64,000 nt of DNA from Polaromonas hydrogenivorans (GCF_040105105.1 NZ_CP157677.1:62001-126000), one strand, 5' to 3'; positions 29,153 to 39,353 are shown, numbered from the stretch's first letter. Numbers and translations are program-made. Notes: generated by a model not told the origin, from the sequence alone.

Positions 29153-29500
29153 ATGTTCTTCGACACCCGTCCCAAGGTCAGCGTGCATGTCATGCAAACC
29201 GACGAGACCTATGCATGCGCCACCAGCGAGAGCCTGCTGCAAGGCATGTTGCGCCTGGGTCGCAAGGGCATTCCGGTGGGCTGCGTCAACGGCGGTTGTG
29301 GCGTCTGCAAGGTTCACGTTCTGGAGGGGCAATGCCAGGCGCTGGGCCCCATCAGCCGCGCGCACGTCAGTGCCGCAGAGGAAGCACACGGATTCACCCT
29401 GGCCTGCCGTGTAGCGCCCCTCACCCCGGTTCGGCTGGAGGTGGTAGGGAAGTTTGAAAAGCCATTTCGCAAGGGGTTTGCCACCAAGGCAAATTCCTGA
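29153..29500 (+). CDS. dmpQ: DmpQ, plant-type [2Fe-2S] ferredoxin that reactivates catechol 2,3-dioxygenase
   Basis: 115 residues from the ATG at 29153. Cys44, Cys49 and Cys52 ([10 protein letters not shown]) and Cys85 (LACRV) form the cluster site. XylT/DmpQ-type ferredoxins re-reduce oxidised iron in the neighbouring extradiol dioxygenase. The gene is placed directly upstream of dmpB, as usual. Confidence 0.94.
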   Translation: MFFDTRPKVSVHVMQTDETYACATSESLLQGMLRLGRKGIPVGCVNGGCGVCKVHVLEGQCQALGPISRAHVSAAEEAHGFTLACRVAPLTPVRLEVVGKFEKPFRKGFATKANS

Positions 29501-29525
29501 TCATTCCAACCAAGAGGAGACTTCA

Positions 29526-30470
29526 ATGGGTATTTCACGAATCGGTCACGTCAACCTGCGGGTGATGGACATGGCAGCCGCACTCAAGCACTATGAAAAG
29601 GTGCTGGGCATGAAAAAAACGATGGAGGATAAGCACGGCAACGTGTACCTCAAGTGCTGGGACGAGTGGGACAAATACTCCCTGATGCTGAGCCCGTCCG
29701 ACCAGGCCGGCATGAACCATGTCGCCTACAAGGTCGAGAACGATGCCAACCTGGACGATCTGCAAAAGAAGATCGAAGCCTACGGCATCACCACCACATC
29801 ACTGCCAGAAGGCACGCTGCCCTCGACCGGACGCATGCTGCAGTTCAACCTGCCCAGCGGCCACGAAATGCGGCTTTATGCGATGAAGGAATACGTCGGC
29901 ACCGAAGTCGGCTCCACCAATCCCGATCCCTGGCCCGACAACATCACGGGAGCGGGTGCGCACTGGCTGGACCACTGCTTGCTAATGTGCGAACTCAACC
30001 CCGAAACCGGCATCAACAAGGTGGCCGAAAACACCAAATTCGTGATGGAGGTGCTCGACTTCTTCCTGACCGAGCAGGTCTTGGTCGGCCCTGACGGCGA
30101 CATGCAGGCGGCCACCTGGCTGGCACGCACCACCACGCCGCACGACATCGCCTTTGTCGGCGGGCCGCGCATGGGACTGCACCACATTGCGTACTTCCTG
30201 GACTCGTGGCACGACATCTTGAAGTCGGCTGACGTGATGGCCAAGACCAAGACCCGGATCGATGTGACACCCACCCGCCACGGCATCACGCGCGGCGAGA
30301 CGATTTATTTCTTTGATCCCAGTGGCAACCGCAACGAGACCTTCGCGGGCCTGGGCTACCTGGCTCAGCGCGACCGGCCGGTGACCACCTGGACGGAAGA
30401 GCACATGGGTAGCGGTATTTTTTACCACACGGGTGAGATGGTGCCGTCGTTCACCGAGGTGTACACCTGA
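29526..30470 (+). CDS. dmpB: DmpB, catechol 2,3-dioxygenase
   Basis: 314 residues from the ATG at 29526 after AAGAGGAGA. It is a two-domain extradiol dioxygenase of the XylE type. Fe(II) ligands are His150 (WLDH), a His of GLHHIAYF (about 219) and Glu271 (GNRNETF). It cleaves catechol next to the diol to give yellow 2-hydroxymuconic semialdehyde. Confidence 0.97.
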   Translation: MGISRIGHVNLRVMDMAAALKHYEKVLGMKKTMEDKHGNVYLKCWDEWDKYSLMLSPSDQAGMNHVAYKVENDANLDDLQKKIEAYGITTTSLPEGTLPSTGRMLQFNLPSGHEMRLYAMKEYVGTEVGSTNPDPWPDNITGAGAHWLDHCLLMCELNPETGINKVAENTKFVMEVLDFFLTEQVLVGPDGDMQAATWLARTTTPHDIAFVGGPRMGLHHIAYFLDSWHDILKSADVMAKTKTRIDVTPTRHGITRGETIYFFDPSGNRNETFAGLGYLAQRDRPVTTWTEEHMGSGIFYHTGEMVPSFTEVYT

Positions 30471-30477
30471 GCGATTG

Positions 30478-30504
30478 CGTCATGGGCTTCCCGCGCCCAT
30501 GACG
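30478..30504 (+). terminator. Stable hairpin after dmpB (attenuator or mRNA stabiliser)
   Basis: CGTCATGGGC at 30478-30487 pairs perfectly with GCCCATGACG at 30495-30504 around a 7-base loop. There is no T-run afterwards, so full intrinsic termination is unlikely. It could separate the expression of dmpK-B from the genes downstream. Confidence 0.5.
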
Positions 30505-30565
30505 GCGTTGGTGCGGTGCAGGCCCTCAGGTCTTGCTTCATCCATTTGGAAATTAATAACAAGTC

Positions 30566-31441
30566 ATGAAAAAAATCATTTTTGCCGCGGCCCTGGCCGC
30601 CAGCCTGGGTGCGCACGCCGGTGGTCATTACGTGCCCGGGGTCGAAGGCATTCAGGCCGCCAGCGTGCCGCCCCCCGGGGCCTACTACCTCGGTTACCTG
30701 GTGGACTACAACATTGACCAGTTCAAGGCGCCGGGCACCCGCAACGACTTGCCCGGCCACAACAGCGGCACCGTGGTTGCGCTGGCCAACCGGTTCGTCT
30801 GGATTTCAAACCACAAATTTGCGGGCGCAGATTTCGGCATGGAGGCGATTGTTCCGGTGATCGGCACGTCCTTGACGATCAATGCGGCGTCCATCTCGGA
30901 AACCCGGACGGGCCTCGGCGATGTTTACCTCGGCCCTCTGGTTCTGGGCTGGCACGGTTCCAACTGGGATGCGGTGGCTTCTGCCGGCCTCTGGCTCGAC
31001 AGCGCATCAAACTCAACACCCGTGGCACCCGGCAAAGGATTCAAGTCGACGATGCTGACGGCTGGCGCCACCTACTACTTCGACGCCAGCAAGACCATTT
31101 CCGGCTCCGCCCTGATGCGTTTCGAGACCAACTCTAAAAAGTCTGGCGGCTTCAAGCCGGGCAACCAAGCCACGCTGGAGTGGGGCATTGCGAAGGTGAT
31201 GGGGCCGGTGCAGGTGGGCGTGGTGGGCTACGACCAGGTGCAGGTCAGCAACGACAGCGGCGTGGGCGCCTCCAGCAACAAGTCGTCGCGCCATGCCATT
31301 GGCGCCGAGGTTGTGATGCCCATCATAAGCGCTGGCGTGTTCCTAAAGGCAGCGGCCTACAAGGAATACCGATCCGAGGCCGGTACCGGGGTAGAGCCCC
31401 GTGGCAACCTGCTGCGGTTCACCTTCGTCAAGGCATTTTGA
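30566..31441 (+). CDS. MetA-pathway outer-membrane protein (phenol uptake-type channel)
   Basis: 291 residues with a signal peptide (cleavage after AHA, residue 18). The remainder is beta-rich with alternating hydrophobic residues and ends in an aromatic residue (FVKAF), typical of outer-membrane barrels. It matches the 'MetA-pathway of phenol degradation' family regularly found in meta-cleavage operons. Uptake of phenolic compounds is the presumed role but is not proven for the family. Confidence 0.85.
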   Translation: MKKIIFAAALAASLGAHAGGHYVPGVEGIQAASVPPPGAYYLGYLVDYNIDQFKAPGTRNDLPGHNSGTVVALANRFVWISNHKFAGADFGMEAIVPVIGTSLTINAASISETRTGLGDVYLGPLVLGWHGSNWDAVASAGLWLDSASNSTPVAPGKGFKSTMLTAGATYYFDASKTISGSALMRFETNSKKSGGFKPGNQATLEWGIAKVMGPVQVGVVGYDQVQVSNDSGVGASSNKSSRHAIGAEVVMPIISAGVFLKAAAYKEYRSEAGTGVEPRGNLLRFTFVKAF

Positions 31442-31443
31442 GC

Positions 31444-31896
31444 ATGACACCGGAGGCGACAACACCCGCAGCCAGTGTCGTGCTGCACACCATTGACGCA
31501 CAGGCGGCGCATCGGGCCGTGGGCGAGGCGGTGCAGGCCGCACAGGCCATGGGCGTGCGCGTCAATGTGGCGGTGGTGGACGCTTCCGGCGTGCTGGCGG
31601 CTTTCCTGCGCATGCCCGGTGCGCCGCTGCATTCGGTGGAGATTGCGATCGACAAGGCCTACACCGCCGTCAGCTTCGGCCTGGCGACGAGCCAGTGGAA
31701 CGAGGCACTGCAGCAGCATTCTGTCGCCGTGCGTGAAGGCCTCGTGCGCCGACCGCGTTTTGTCGCCTTTGGCGGCGGCTTGCCGGTAATGGAGAACGGG
31801 CAGCGCATTGGCGGCATTGGCGTTTCCGGCGGTTCCGAGCAGGAGGATGAAGCTTGCGCGCGCGCCGGACTGGCCGCCATCGGATTAACGGCCTGA
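31444..31896 (+). CDS. HbpS/GlcG-like (DUF336) protein of the meta operon
   Basis: 150 residues from the ATG at 31444, 2 bases after the previous stop. The conserved pattern VNVAVVDASGVLAAFLRMPGA, DKAYTAVSFGL and GGIGVSGGSEQEDEACARAGL is typical of the GlcG/HbpS family. Such genes are common in aromatic meta-pathway clusters; their function there is not established. Confidence 0.85.
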   Translation: MTPEATTPAASVVLHTIDAQAAHRAVGEAVQAAQAMGVRVNVAVVDASGVLAAFLRMPGAPLHSVEIAIDKAYTAVSFGLATSQWNEALQQHSVAVREGLVRRPRFVAFGGGLPVMENGQRIGGIGVSGGSEQEDEACARAGLAAIGLTA

Positions 31897-31942
31897 GGAC
31901 GTACGGCACAAACCCAACAGCACTTCAAGCGAGGAAAAAAGT

Positions 31943-33403
31943 ATGAAACAGATTCAAAACTTCATCAACGGCGAGTACGTCACCAACGTCAGCGGAAAGA
32001 CCTATGAAAAGCGCAACCCGGTCGACAACAGTCTCATCGGGATGGTCCACGAAGCCGGACAGCCCGAAGTGGACGCGGCAGTGGCCGCCGCCCGCGCAGC
32101 CCTGCACGGACCCTGGGGCAAGCTCTCGGTGGTAGAGCGCTGCGCCATGCTCGACGGCCTGGTGGCCGAGATCAACCACCGATTTGATGACTTCCTGCAA
32201 GCCGAAATCGCCGACACCGGCAAACCCGCCCACCTGGCCTCGCACATCGACATCCCGCGCGGCGCCGCCAACTTCAAGATATTCACCGACACCATCAAGA
32301 ACGTCTCGACCGAATCCTTCGAGATGCGCACCCCGGACGGCAAAACCGCCCGAAGCTACGGCGTGCGCACCCCGCGCGGCGTCATTGCCATCATCTGCCC
32401 GTGGAACCTGCCGCTGCTGCTGATGACCTGGAAATGCGGCCCGGCCATGGCCTGCGGCAACACCGTGGTGGTCAAGCCCTCGGAAGCCACTCCCAGCACC
32501 GCCACCTTGTTGGGCGAAGTCATGAACAAGGTCGGCGTCCCCCCGGGTGTCTACAACGTCGTCAACGGCTTTGGCGTCAACTCTGCTGGCTCCTTCCTGA
32601 CCGCCCACCAAGGGGTCAACGGCATCACCTTCACCGGCGAAACCAAAACCGGCACGGCCATCATGAAAGCCGGCGCCGACGGCATCCGGCCGGTATCGCT
32701 CGAACTCGGTGGCAAGAACGCGGCGGTGGTGTTTGCAGACTGCGACTTCCAAAACGCCGTCAACACCGTTACCCGCTCGGTCTTTGAAAACGCCGGCCAG
32801 GTCTGCTTGGGCACCGAGCGTGTTTATGTGGAACGTCCTATTTTTGACAAGTTCGTGGCCGCCCTGAAAGTCAAGGCCGAGGGCATGAAACCCGGACGCC
32901 CGTTTGACCATGACACCAAAATTGGCCCGCTGGTTAGCAAAATTCACCAAAAAAAGGTGTTGTCTTATTACGCAAAAGCCAAAGCGGAAGGTGCCAACAT
33001 TGTCTTTGGTGGCGGCGTGCCCGACATGCCCGAAGACTTGAAGGACGGCTGTTGGGTGCAGCCCACCATCTGGACCGGCCTGCCCGAAACCGCCTCGGTC
33101 GTGCGTGAAGAAATCTTCGGCCCCTGCTGCCATATCCAGCCCTTTGACACCGAAGAAGAAGCCGTGCGCATGGCCAATGACACCCAGTATGGCCTGGCCA
33201 CCTCCATCTACACCCAGGACATCAGCCGTGCCAGCCGCCTGGCCACGCAGATCGAAGTGGGCCTGTGCTGGATCAACAGCTGGTTCCTGCGCGACCTGCG
33301 CACCCCGTTCGGCGGCTCCAAGCAGTCCGGTATCGGGCGCGAAGGCGGCGTGCATTCGCTCGAGTTCTACACCGAACTGCGCAACGTGATGATCAAGTAT
33401 TGA
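31943..33403 (+). CDS. dmpC: DmpC, 2-hydroxymuconic semialdehyde dehydrogenase
   Basis: 486 residues. Aldehyde dehydrogenase with the general base Glu in LELGGKNAAVVF and nucleophile Cys288 in FENAGQVCLGTE. It oxidises 2-hydroxymuconic semialdehyde to 4-oxalocrotonate with NAD, feeding the dehydrogenase branch (DmpI, DmpH). GAGG precedes the start. Confidence 0.95.
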   Translation: MKQIQNFINGEYVTNVSGKTYEKRNPVDNSLIGMVHEAGQPEVDAAVAAARAALHGPWGKLSVVERCAMLDGLVAEINHRFDDFLQAEIADTGKPAHLASHIDIPRGAANFKIFTDTIKNVSTESFEMRTPDGKTARSYGVRTPRGVIAIICPWNLPLLLMTWKCGPAMACGNTVVVKPSEATPSTATLLGEVMNKVGVPPGVYNVVNGFGVNSAGSFLTAHQGVNGITFTGETKTGTAIMKAGADGIRPVSLELGGKNAAVVFADCDFQNAVNTVTRSVFENAGQVCLGTERVYVERPIFDKFVAALKVKAEGMKPGRPFDHDTKIGPLVSKIHQKKVLSYYAKAKAEGANIVFGGGVPDMPEDLKDGCWVQPTIWTGLPETASVVREEIFGPCCHIQPFDTEEEAVRMANDTQYGLATSIYTQDISRASRLATQIEVGLCWINSWFLRDLRTPFGGSKQSGIGREGGVHSLEFYTELRNVMIKY

Positions 33404-33414
33404 AAGACAGAACC

Positions 33415-34254
33415 ATGACTCAGAATCCTGAAATCGGCCAATCCATCCTTGCCAATGGCGTCAATACCAACTACCACGATGTCGGCTCCGGTTTTCCGGT
33501 GTTGATGATCCATGGCTCCGGCCCGGGCGTCAGCGCCTGGGCCAACTGGCGCCTGACCATTCCGGCGCTGGCCGCTCAGCGCCGTGTGATTGCGCCGGAC
33601 ATGGTGGGTTTTGGCTTCAGCGAGCGGCCTGCGGGTATCCGTTATGGCCTGGACTCCTGGGTGGCGCAGGCGATCGGCCTGCTTGATGCGCTCAAGATTG
33701 AGCGTGCCGACCTCATTGGCAACTCGTTCGGTGGCGCGTTGGCGCTGGCCCTGGCGATTCGCCATCCGACACGGGTCCGGCGCCTGGTGCTGATGGGTGC
33801 GGCGGGCGTGTCGTTCCCGATCACGCCCGGTCTGGATGCCGTCTGGGGCTACACGCCGTCGATTGCGAACATGCGCAAATTGCTCGATGTCTTTGCCTTT
33901 GACCGCACGCTGATGAGTGATGAACTGGCCGAGCTGCGTTACAGGGCCAGCATCCAGCCCGGCTTTCAGGAAGCGTTCTCGGCGATGTTTCCGGCGCCAC
34001 GGCAAAACGGTGTGGAGGCATTGGCCAGCCGGGAAGAAGACATCCGCGCGCTGCCGCACGAAACACTGGTGGTCCATGGCCGCGAGGATCAGGTGCTGCC
34101 CCTGTCGAACTCCCTGACCCTAGCGCAATGGATTTCCCGTTCGCAATTGCATGTCTTTGGTCGCTGCGGCCACTGGACGCAAATCGAACACGCGGCACGC
34201 TTTGCCCAACTGGTCGGGAATTTCCTGGCCGAGGCGGATGCGCTGGAGGCTTGA
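33415..34254 (+). CDS. dmpD: DmpD, 2-hydroxymuconic semialdehyde hydrolase
   Basis: 279 residues from the ATG at 33415. Alpha/beta-hydrolase: nucleophile Ser104 in GNSFGG, acid in GREDQVLP and His in CGHWTQIEH; oxyanion region HGSGPGVSAWANW. It serves the hydrolytic branch, which is needed for ring-cleavage ketones such as those from 2-methylphenol. Confidence 0.95.
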   Translation: MTQNPEIGQSILANGVNTNYHDVGSGFPVLMIHGSGPGVSAWANWRLTIPALAAQRRVIAPDMVGFGFSERPAGIRYGLDSWVAQAIGLLDALKIERADLIGNSFGGALALALAIRHPTRVRRLVLMGAAGVSFPITPGLDAVWGYTPSIANMRKLLDVFAFDRTLMSDELAELRYRASIQPGFQEAFSAMFPAPRQNGVEALASREEDIRALPHETLVVHGREDQVLPLSNSLTLAQWISRSQLHVFGRCGHWTQIEHAARFAQLVGNFLAEADALEA

Positions 34255-34269
34255 GGTTCCGCCTGAATT

Positions 34270-34286
34270 GCTATTTTTTTAATAGC
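34270..34286. repeat. Intergenic AT hairpin, GCTATT-TTTTT-AATAGC (REP-like)
   Basis: Perfect 6-bp arms around five T. The downstream text (TTATTACGTAGAACAGG) resembles a motif inside paaD at 12946-12982. This type of GCTATT...AATAGC hairpin is frequent in Comamonadaceae intergenic regions (from memory, not computed here). It separates dmpD and dmpE. Confidence 0.55.
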
Positions 34287-34373
34287 TTATTACGTAGAAC
34301 AGGCATGCGCTAGAGGCCTGAAACGTATAAAAACTGCCATTTTCTTCATTCAACTGACAGGATTTATTGACCT

Positions 34374-35156
34374 ATGGACGCCAAACTGATCGAAACCCTG
34401 GGCGACGAGTTGTTCCACGCCATGAGCACGCAAACCGTGGTCGAGCCGCTGACCAACCGCCACCCCGACATCACCATCGAGCACGCGTACCACATCCAGC
34501 AGCGCATGCTCTCGCGCCGCCTGCAGGTCGGTGAGCGCATCGTCGGCAAAAAAATCGGCGTGACCTCGGCCGCGGTGATGAACATGCTGGGCGTCTACCA
34601 GCCCGACTTTGGTTACCTGCTCGACGGCATGATCTACAACGAAGGCCAGTCGGTGGACGCCAGCACGCTGATCCAGCCCAAGGCCGAGGGCGAGATTGCC
34701 TTTATCCTGAAGAAAGACCTGATGGGCCCCGGCATCAGCAACGCCGACGTGCTGGCCGCCACAGAATGCGTGATGCCGTGCTTCGAGATCGTCGATTCGC
34801 GCATCCGCGACTGGAAGATCAAGATCCAGGACACCGTGGCCGACAACGCCTCCTGCGGCGTGTTCGTGCTGGGCAACTGCGCGGTGGACCCGCGTCGCAT
34901 CGACCTGGCCACCTGCGGCATGGTGCTGGAGAAAAACGGTGAGATCATCGGCACCGGCGCTGGCGCTGCCGCACTGGGCTCGCCCGTGAATGCCGTCGCC
35001 TGGCTGGCCAACACGCTCGGGCGTTTGGGCATTGGCCTGAAGGCGGGCGAGGTCATTTTGTCGGGCGCGCTGGCGGCCATGTCACCGGCCAAGGCGGGCG
35101 ACAACTTCCGCGTGTCGATTGGCGGCATGGGCAGTTGCTCGGTGCGCTTTCACTAA
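34374..35156 (+). CDS. dmpE: DmpE, 2-oxopent-4-enoate (2-hydroxypentadienoate) hydratase
   Basis: 260 residues. Typical segments are GKKIGVTSAAVMNMLGVYQPDFG, EGEIAFILKKDLMGP and the metal/substrate region CFEIVDSRIRDW. It adds water to 2-hydroxypenta-2,4-dienoate, giving 4-hydroxy-2-oxovalerate. It is paralogous to DmpH at 38.6 kb. Confidence 0.95.
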   Translation: MDAKLIETLGDELFHAMSTQTVVEPLTNRHPDITIEHAYHIQQRMLSRRLQVGERIVGKKIGVTSAAVMNMLGVYQPDFGYLLDGMIYNEGQSVDASTLIQPKAEGEIAFILKKDLMGPGISNADVLAATECVMPCFEIVDSRIRDWKIKIQDTVADNASCGVFVLGNCAVDPRRIDLATCGMVLEKNGEIIGTGAGAAALGSPVNAVAWLANTLGRLGIGLKAGEVILSGALAAMSPAKAGDNFRVSIGGMGSCSVRFH

Positions 35157-35168
35157 GGCGAAACGGCC

Positions 35169-35759
35169 ATGTCCACGACGGTACTTGATACCCCCACTGG
35201 CGCCGTCACGGTGCTGGTCACGCGTCGCGTCAAGGCCGGGCACGAGACGGCGTTCGAGCAAGCGTCGGGCGACATGACGGCTGCTGCCCGTGCGTTCCCG
35301 GGTTACCTGGGCGGGCAGCTGGTGCGCCCGGATACCGAGGGTGGCAGCGAGGATCCCAGCCTGTACCACGTGGTGTTCGCGTTTGACACCGCCCACCACC
35401 TGCAGGGCTGGCAACAGTCGCCTGCCCGCTCCCTCGGGCTGGCGTCGATTGCGCAGCATATCGAGGGCCAGACACTGCGTCCGGTCAGCGGCCTGGGGCA
35501 CTGGTTTGCCGCGCCGGTTGGCCCCCAACAGAATCCGCCGCCGCGCTGGAAAGTCGCGGTCGTCACCAGGTTGGGCATTTGCCCCACGGTGTATGTGCTG
35601 TTCTTGCTGCTCGGCGCACTGCTGGCGCCGTGGCCCTTGCTGCCCCGGGTGATGTTGCTGACCGCGCTGGTGGTCCTCATCATGACCTGGGCGGTGGCGC
35701 CCCAACTCACGCAATTACTCAAGCCCTGGCTGTACCCGGCCATGCGCAGCAAAACTTGA
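35169..35759 (+). CDS. ABM-domain protein with two C-terminal transmembrane helices
   Basis: 196 residues. The N-terminal part (about 12-100) is an antibiotic-biosynthesis-monooxygenase-like dimeric alpha/beta barrel half (VTVLVTRRVKAGHETAFEQ, FPGYLGGQLVRP). Two hydrophobic segments follow at about 135-155 and 160-178, after the basic PRWKVAVVTRLGI. This is not a standard member of dmp operons. Function is unknown; removal of a quinone or reactive intermediate at the membrane is one possibility. It lies 12 bases after dmpE and 12 bases before the SDR gene, so it is co-transcribed. Confidence 0.8.
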   Translation: MSTTVLDTPTGAVTVLVTRRVKAGHETAFEQASGDMTAAARAFPGYLGGQLVRPDTEGGSEDPSLYHVVFAFDTAHHLQGWQQSPARSLGLASIAQHIEGQTLRPVSGLGHWFAAPVGPQQNPPPRWKVAVVTRLGICPTVYVLFLLLGALLAPWPLLPRVMLLTALVVLIMTWAVAPQLTQLLKPWLYPAMRSKT

Positions 35760-35771
35760 CAAGGAACAAAG

Positions 35772-36566
35772 ATGGATCTTCAACTCACAGGCAAGCGGGC
35801 ACTGGTCACGGGCTCCACGTCCGGCATCGGCTGGGCCACGGCGCGCGAACTGGCGGCCGAGGGCGCACATGTCCTCATCAACGGACGCGACCCGGCCCGG
35901 CTGGCCAGCGCGGTGGCACGCATTCAGGCCGAACTCCCGGGCGCCACGATTGACGGCGTGCAGGCCGATCTGTCCTGCGCTGCCGGTTGCCAGCGCTTGC
36001 TGGACGCCGCATGCGAGGTGGACCTGCTGATCAACAACCTCGGCATCTTCGAGCCCAAGGCGTTCGAGCAGATTGGCGATGACGACTGGCAGCGCTTTTT
36101 CGAAGTCAACGTGCTCAGCGGTGTCCGCCTGTCGCGCCACCACCTGCCGCGCATGAAGGCGCGTGGCTGGGGCCGCATTGTTTTTATCTCCAGCGAGTCG
36201 GGCATCTGCCCACCCGCCGAGATGGTGCAGTACGGCATGACGAAGTCGGCCCAGCTGTCAGTCTCGCGCGGGCTGGCCGAAACCTGTGTCGGCACCGGCG
36301 TCACGGTCAATGCCGTGCTGCCCGGCCCCACGCGCACCGAAGGCGTGGGGGCGTTCTTTGCCACGCTGGCGCGTGACGCGGGGCAGACGCTGGCCGAGGC
36401 CGAGCGTGACTTTTTCAAATACGCGCGCCCGACCTCGCTGCTGCAACGCTTTATCGAACCGGCCGAAGTCGCGGCCATGGTCACCTATGTCTGCAGCCCG
36501 CGCGCGGCCGCCACCAACGGCGCAGCACTGCGCGTTGAAGGCGGCGTGGTGCGCACCCTGATCTGA
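35772..36566 (+). CDS. Short-chain dehydrogenase/reductase of unknown substrate
   Basis: 264 residues, classical SDR: the cofactor motif TGSTSGIGWATA near residue 12, NNLGIF and the catalytic YGMTK with the preceding Ser of ISSESG. AAGGAACAAAG precedes the ATG. Like its neighbour it is inserted between dmpE and dmpF and is not needed for the known pathway. It might act on a substituted-ring metabolite, but this is only inferred from position. Confidence 0.85.
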   Translation: MDLQLTGKRALVTGSTSGIGWATARELAAEGAHVLINGRDPARLASAVARIQAELPGATIDGVQADLSCAAGCQRLLDAACEVDLLINNLGIFEPKAFEQIGDDDWQRFFEVNVLSGVRLSRHHLPRMKARGWGRIVFISSESGICPPAEMVQYGMTKSAQLSVSRGLAETCVGTGVTVNAVLPGPTRTEGVGAFFATLARDAGQTLAEAERDFFKYARPTSLLQRFIEPAEVAAMVTYVCSPRAAATNGAALRVEGGVVRTLI

Positions 36567-36587
36567 ATTTCAACTGACGGAGCTTTC

Positions 36588-37508
36588 ATGAAAAAAATCA
36601 AATGTGCCCTGATAGGGCCTGGCAACATCGGCACCGACCTGCTGGCCAAACTGCTACGCAGCCCGGTACTCGAACCCGTGTGGATGGTGGGCATCGACCC
36701 CGAATCGGACGGCCTCAAGCGTGCCCGCGAAATGGGCATCAAGACCACTTCGGAAGGTGTGGATGGGCTGCTGCCCCACGTGCTGGCCGACGGCGTGCAA
36801 ATTGCCTTTGACGCCACCAGCGCCTACGTGCATGCCGAAAACTCGCGCAAGCTCAACGCGCTGGGCGTGATGATGATCGACCTGACGCCAGCGGCCATTG
36901 GCCCGTTCTGCGTGCCGCCGGTGAACCTGATGGAACACCTGGGCCAGGGCGAGATGAACGTCAACATGGTGACCTGCGGTGGCCAGGCCACCATCCCGAT
37001 GGTGGCAGCGGTCAGCCGCGTGCAGCCCGTTGCTTATGGTGAAATCGTGGCCACCGTGTCCAGCCGCTCGGTCGGCCCGGGCACACGCAAGAACATTGAC
37101 GAGTTCACCCGCACCACTGCAGCCGCGGTCGAAAAAGTGGGCGGTGCCAGAAAAGGCAAGGCCATCATCATCATCAACCCGGCAGAGCCCGCCATGATGA
37201 TGCGCGACACCGTGCATTGCCTGCTGGACACCGAGCCGGACCAGGCCGCCATTACCGCATCCATCCACAAGATGATTGCCGAGGTGCAGAAATACGTGCC
37301 GGGCTACAAGCTGGTGAACGGTCCGGTGTTTGACGGCAAACGCGTCTCGGTGTTTCTGGAGGTGGAAGGCCTGGGCGACTACCTGCCCAAGTACGCCGGC
37401 AACCTGGACATCATGACCGCCGCTGCTGCGCGCACGGCAGAAATGTTTGCCCAAGAAATCCTCGCCGGCACGCTCACCCTGAGCCCCCCTGAAGCCGCTA
37501 CCGTCTGA
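36588..37508 (+). CDS. dmpF: DmpF, acetaldehyde dehydrogenase (acylating)
   Basis: 306 residues. Rossmann motif GPGNIGTDL and catalytic Cys130 in [11 protein letters not shown]. It converts acetaldehyde, channelled from DmpG, to acetyl-CoA. It is followed 16 bases later by dmpG, its partner in the bifunctional complex. Confidence 0.96.
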   Translation: MKKIKCALIGPGNIGTDLLAKLLRSPVLEPVWMVGIDPESDGLKRAREMGIKTTSEGVDGLLPHVLADGVQIAFDATSAYVHAENSRKLNALGVMMIDLTPAAIGPFCVPPVNLMEHLGQGEMNVNMVTCGGQATIPMVAAVSRVQPVAYGEIVATVSSRSVGPGTRKNIDEFTRTTAAAVEKVGGARKGKAIIIINPAEPAMMMRDTVHCLLDTEPDQAAITASIHKMIAEVQKYVPGYKLVNGPVFDGKRVSVFLEVEGLGDYLPKYAGNLDIMTAAAARTAEMFAQEILAGTLTLSPPEAATV

Positions 37509-37524
37509 TCCCCTGGAGAAAATC

Positions 37525-38568
37525 ATGAATTTGCAAGGCAAAAAAGTTACCGTTCACGACATGACCCTGCGTGACGGCATGCACCCCAAGCGCCACCTGA
37601 TGACGCTCGATCAGATGAAAACCATCGCCTGCGGGCTGGACGCGGCCGGCGTTCCGCTGATCGAAGTCACCCACGGCGACGGCCTGGGCGGCTCATCGGT
37701 GAACTACGGCTTTCCAGCGCATACCGATGAGGAATACCTGGGTGCCGTGATCCCCTTGATGAAGCAGGCCAAGGTCTCTGCGCTGCTGCTGCCCGGCATC
37801 GGCACGGTGGATCATTTGCTGATGGCCAAAGACCTGGGCGTGGGCACCATCCGCGTGGCCACGCATTGCACCGAGGCCGATGTGTCGGAGCAGCACATCA
37901 GCAAGGCGCGTGCCCTGGACATGGACACCGTGGGCTTTTTGATGATGGCGCACATGGCCAGCCCGGAAAAGCTGGTCACGCAGGCCCGGCTGATGGAGAG
38001 TTATGGCGCCAACTGCATTTACGTCACCGACTCCGCAGGCTACATGCTGCCAGACGACGTGCGCACCCGCCTGGGTGCGGTGCGCGCCGCACTGAAGCCG
38101 GGCACAGAGTTGGGCTTTCATGGCCATCACAACATGGCCATGGGTGTGGCCAATTCGATTGCCGCCATCGAGGCCGGTGCCAACCGCATTGACGCCGCAG
38201 CCGCAGGGCTGGGTGCCGGTGCCGGCAACACGCCCATGGAAGTGTTTGTGGCCGTGTGCGCGCGCATGGGCATCGAGACCGGCGTTGATGTGTTCAAGAT
38301 CCAGGACGTGGCCGAAGACCTGGTGGTGCCGATGATGGACCACGTCATCCGCATCGACCGCGACTCGCTCACGCTGGGCTACGCCGGGGTGTACTCGTCC
38401 TTCTTGCTGTTTGCCAAGCGGGCCGAGCAAAAGTATGGCGTCTCGGCGCGCGACATTCTGGTGGAGATGGGCCGGCGTGGGATGGTCGGCGGCCAGGAAG
38501 ACATGATCGAAGACACCGCCATGACCATGGCACGCGAACGCAAAAACTCAAGCAAGGTAGCAGCATGA
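37525..38568 (+). CDS. dmpG: DmpG, 4-hydroxy-2-oxovalerate aldolase
   Basis: 347 residues, HMG-CoA-lyase-like TIM barrel: [13 protein letters not shown] at the N-terminus and metal-binding His residues in [15 protein letters not shown]. It cleaves 4-hydroxy-2-oxovalerate to pyruvate and acetaldehyde. The end overlaps dmpH by 4 bases. Confidence 0.96.
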   Translation: MNLQGKKVTVHDMTLRDGMHPKRHLMTLDQMKTIACGLDAAGVPLIEVTHGDGLGGSSVNYGFPAHTDEEYLGAVIPLMKQAKVSALLLPGIGTVDHLLMAKDLGVGTIRVATHCTEADVSEQHISKARALDMDTVGFLMMAHMASPEKLVTQARLMESYGANCIYVTDSAGYMLPDDVRTRLGAVRAALKPGTELGFHGHHNMAMGVANSIAAIEAGANRIDAAAAGLGAGAGNTPMEVFVAVCARMGIETGVDVFKIQDVAEDLVVPMMDHVIRIDRDSLTLGYAGVYSSFLLFAKRAEQKYGVSARDILVEMGRRGMVGGQEDMIEDTAMTMARERKNSSKVAA

Positions 38569-39353
38569 AACTCGATAGCAACACCATTCAGGCACTGGCC
38601 GAGCACCTGGAAAACTGCGAACTGCAGGCGCATGACACGACCAAGGTCACCGAAGAGTACCCCGGCATGGATTGGGACGATGCCTACGCCATCCAGGATG
38701 AAATCCGTCGCCGCAAGGTCGCGCGCGGCAGCCGCATCATCGGCCTCAAAGCGGGCCTGACCTCGCACGCCAAGATGAAGCAGATGGGTGTGACGACGCC
38801 GGTGTTCGGCTTTATGGCCGACTACTACGCCGTGCCCGATGGCGGCGAGTGCAGGGTGAGTGAGTTGATCCATCCCAAGGTAGAGCCCGAAATCGCCTTC
38901 GTCACCAAGACCGAGCTGCGCGGTCCCGGCTGTCATATCGGCGCGGTGCTGGCGGCCACCGATTTCGTGATGCCCGGCATCGAGGTCATCGACAGCCGCT
39001 ACCGCGACTTCAAGTTCGACTTGAAAAGCGTGGTGGCCGACAACACCTCGGCCGCACGCTTTGTGGTCGGTGGCCAGCCCATGAATGTGAGCGGCGTGGA
39101 TTTGGGCACCGTGGGCATCGTGCTGGAAAAAAACGGCGTGCCGGTGGCCTTTGGTGCCGGCGCTGCGGTGCTCGGCCATCCAGCCGCTGCCATTGCCATG
39201 CTGGCAAATCACCTGGCCGAACGCGGCGAGTGCATCCCTGCCGGTACTTTGATCTTGTCGGGCGGCATTACGGAGGCGGTGTCGGTGGCTGCTGGCGACA
39301 ACGTGACGCTGCGCGTGCAGGGGATGGGCAGCACCAGCATCCGCTTCGTCTAA
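38565..39353 (+). CDS. dmpH: DmpH, 2-oxo-3-hexenedioate (4-oxalocrotonate) decarboxylase
   Basis: 262 residues, homologous to Dmp[37 protein letters not shown] and [11 protein letters not shown]. It decarboxylates the tautomerised oxalocrotonate in the dehydrogenase branch. It overlaps dmpG (ATGA). Confidence 0.95.
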   Translation: MKLDSNTIQALAEHLENCELQAHDTTKVTEEYPGMDWDDAYAIQDEIRRRKVARGSRIIGLKAGLTSHAKMKQMGVTTPVFGFMADYYAVPDGGECRVSELIHPKVEPEIAFVTKTELRGPGCHIGAVLAATDFVMPGIEVIDSRYRDFKFDLKSVVADNTSAARFVVGGQPMNVSGVDLGTVGIVLEKNGVPVAFGAGAAVLGHPAAAIAMLANHLAERGECIPAGTLILSGGITEAVSVAAGDNVTLRVQGMGSTSIRFV

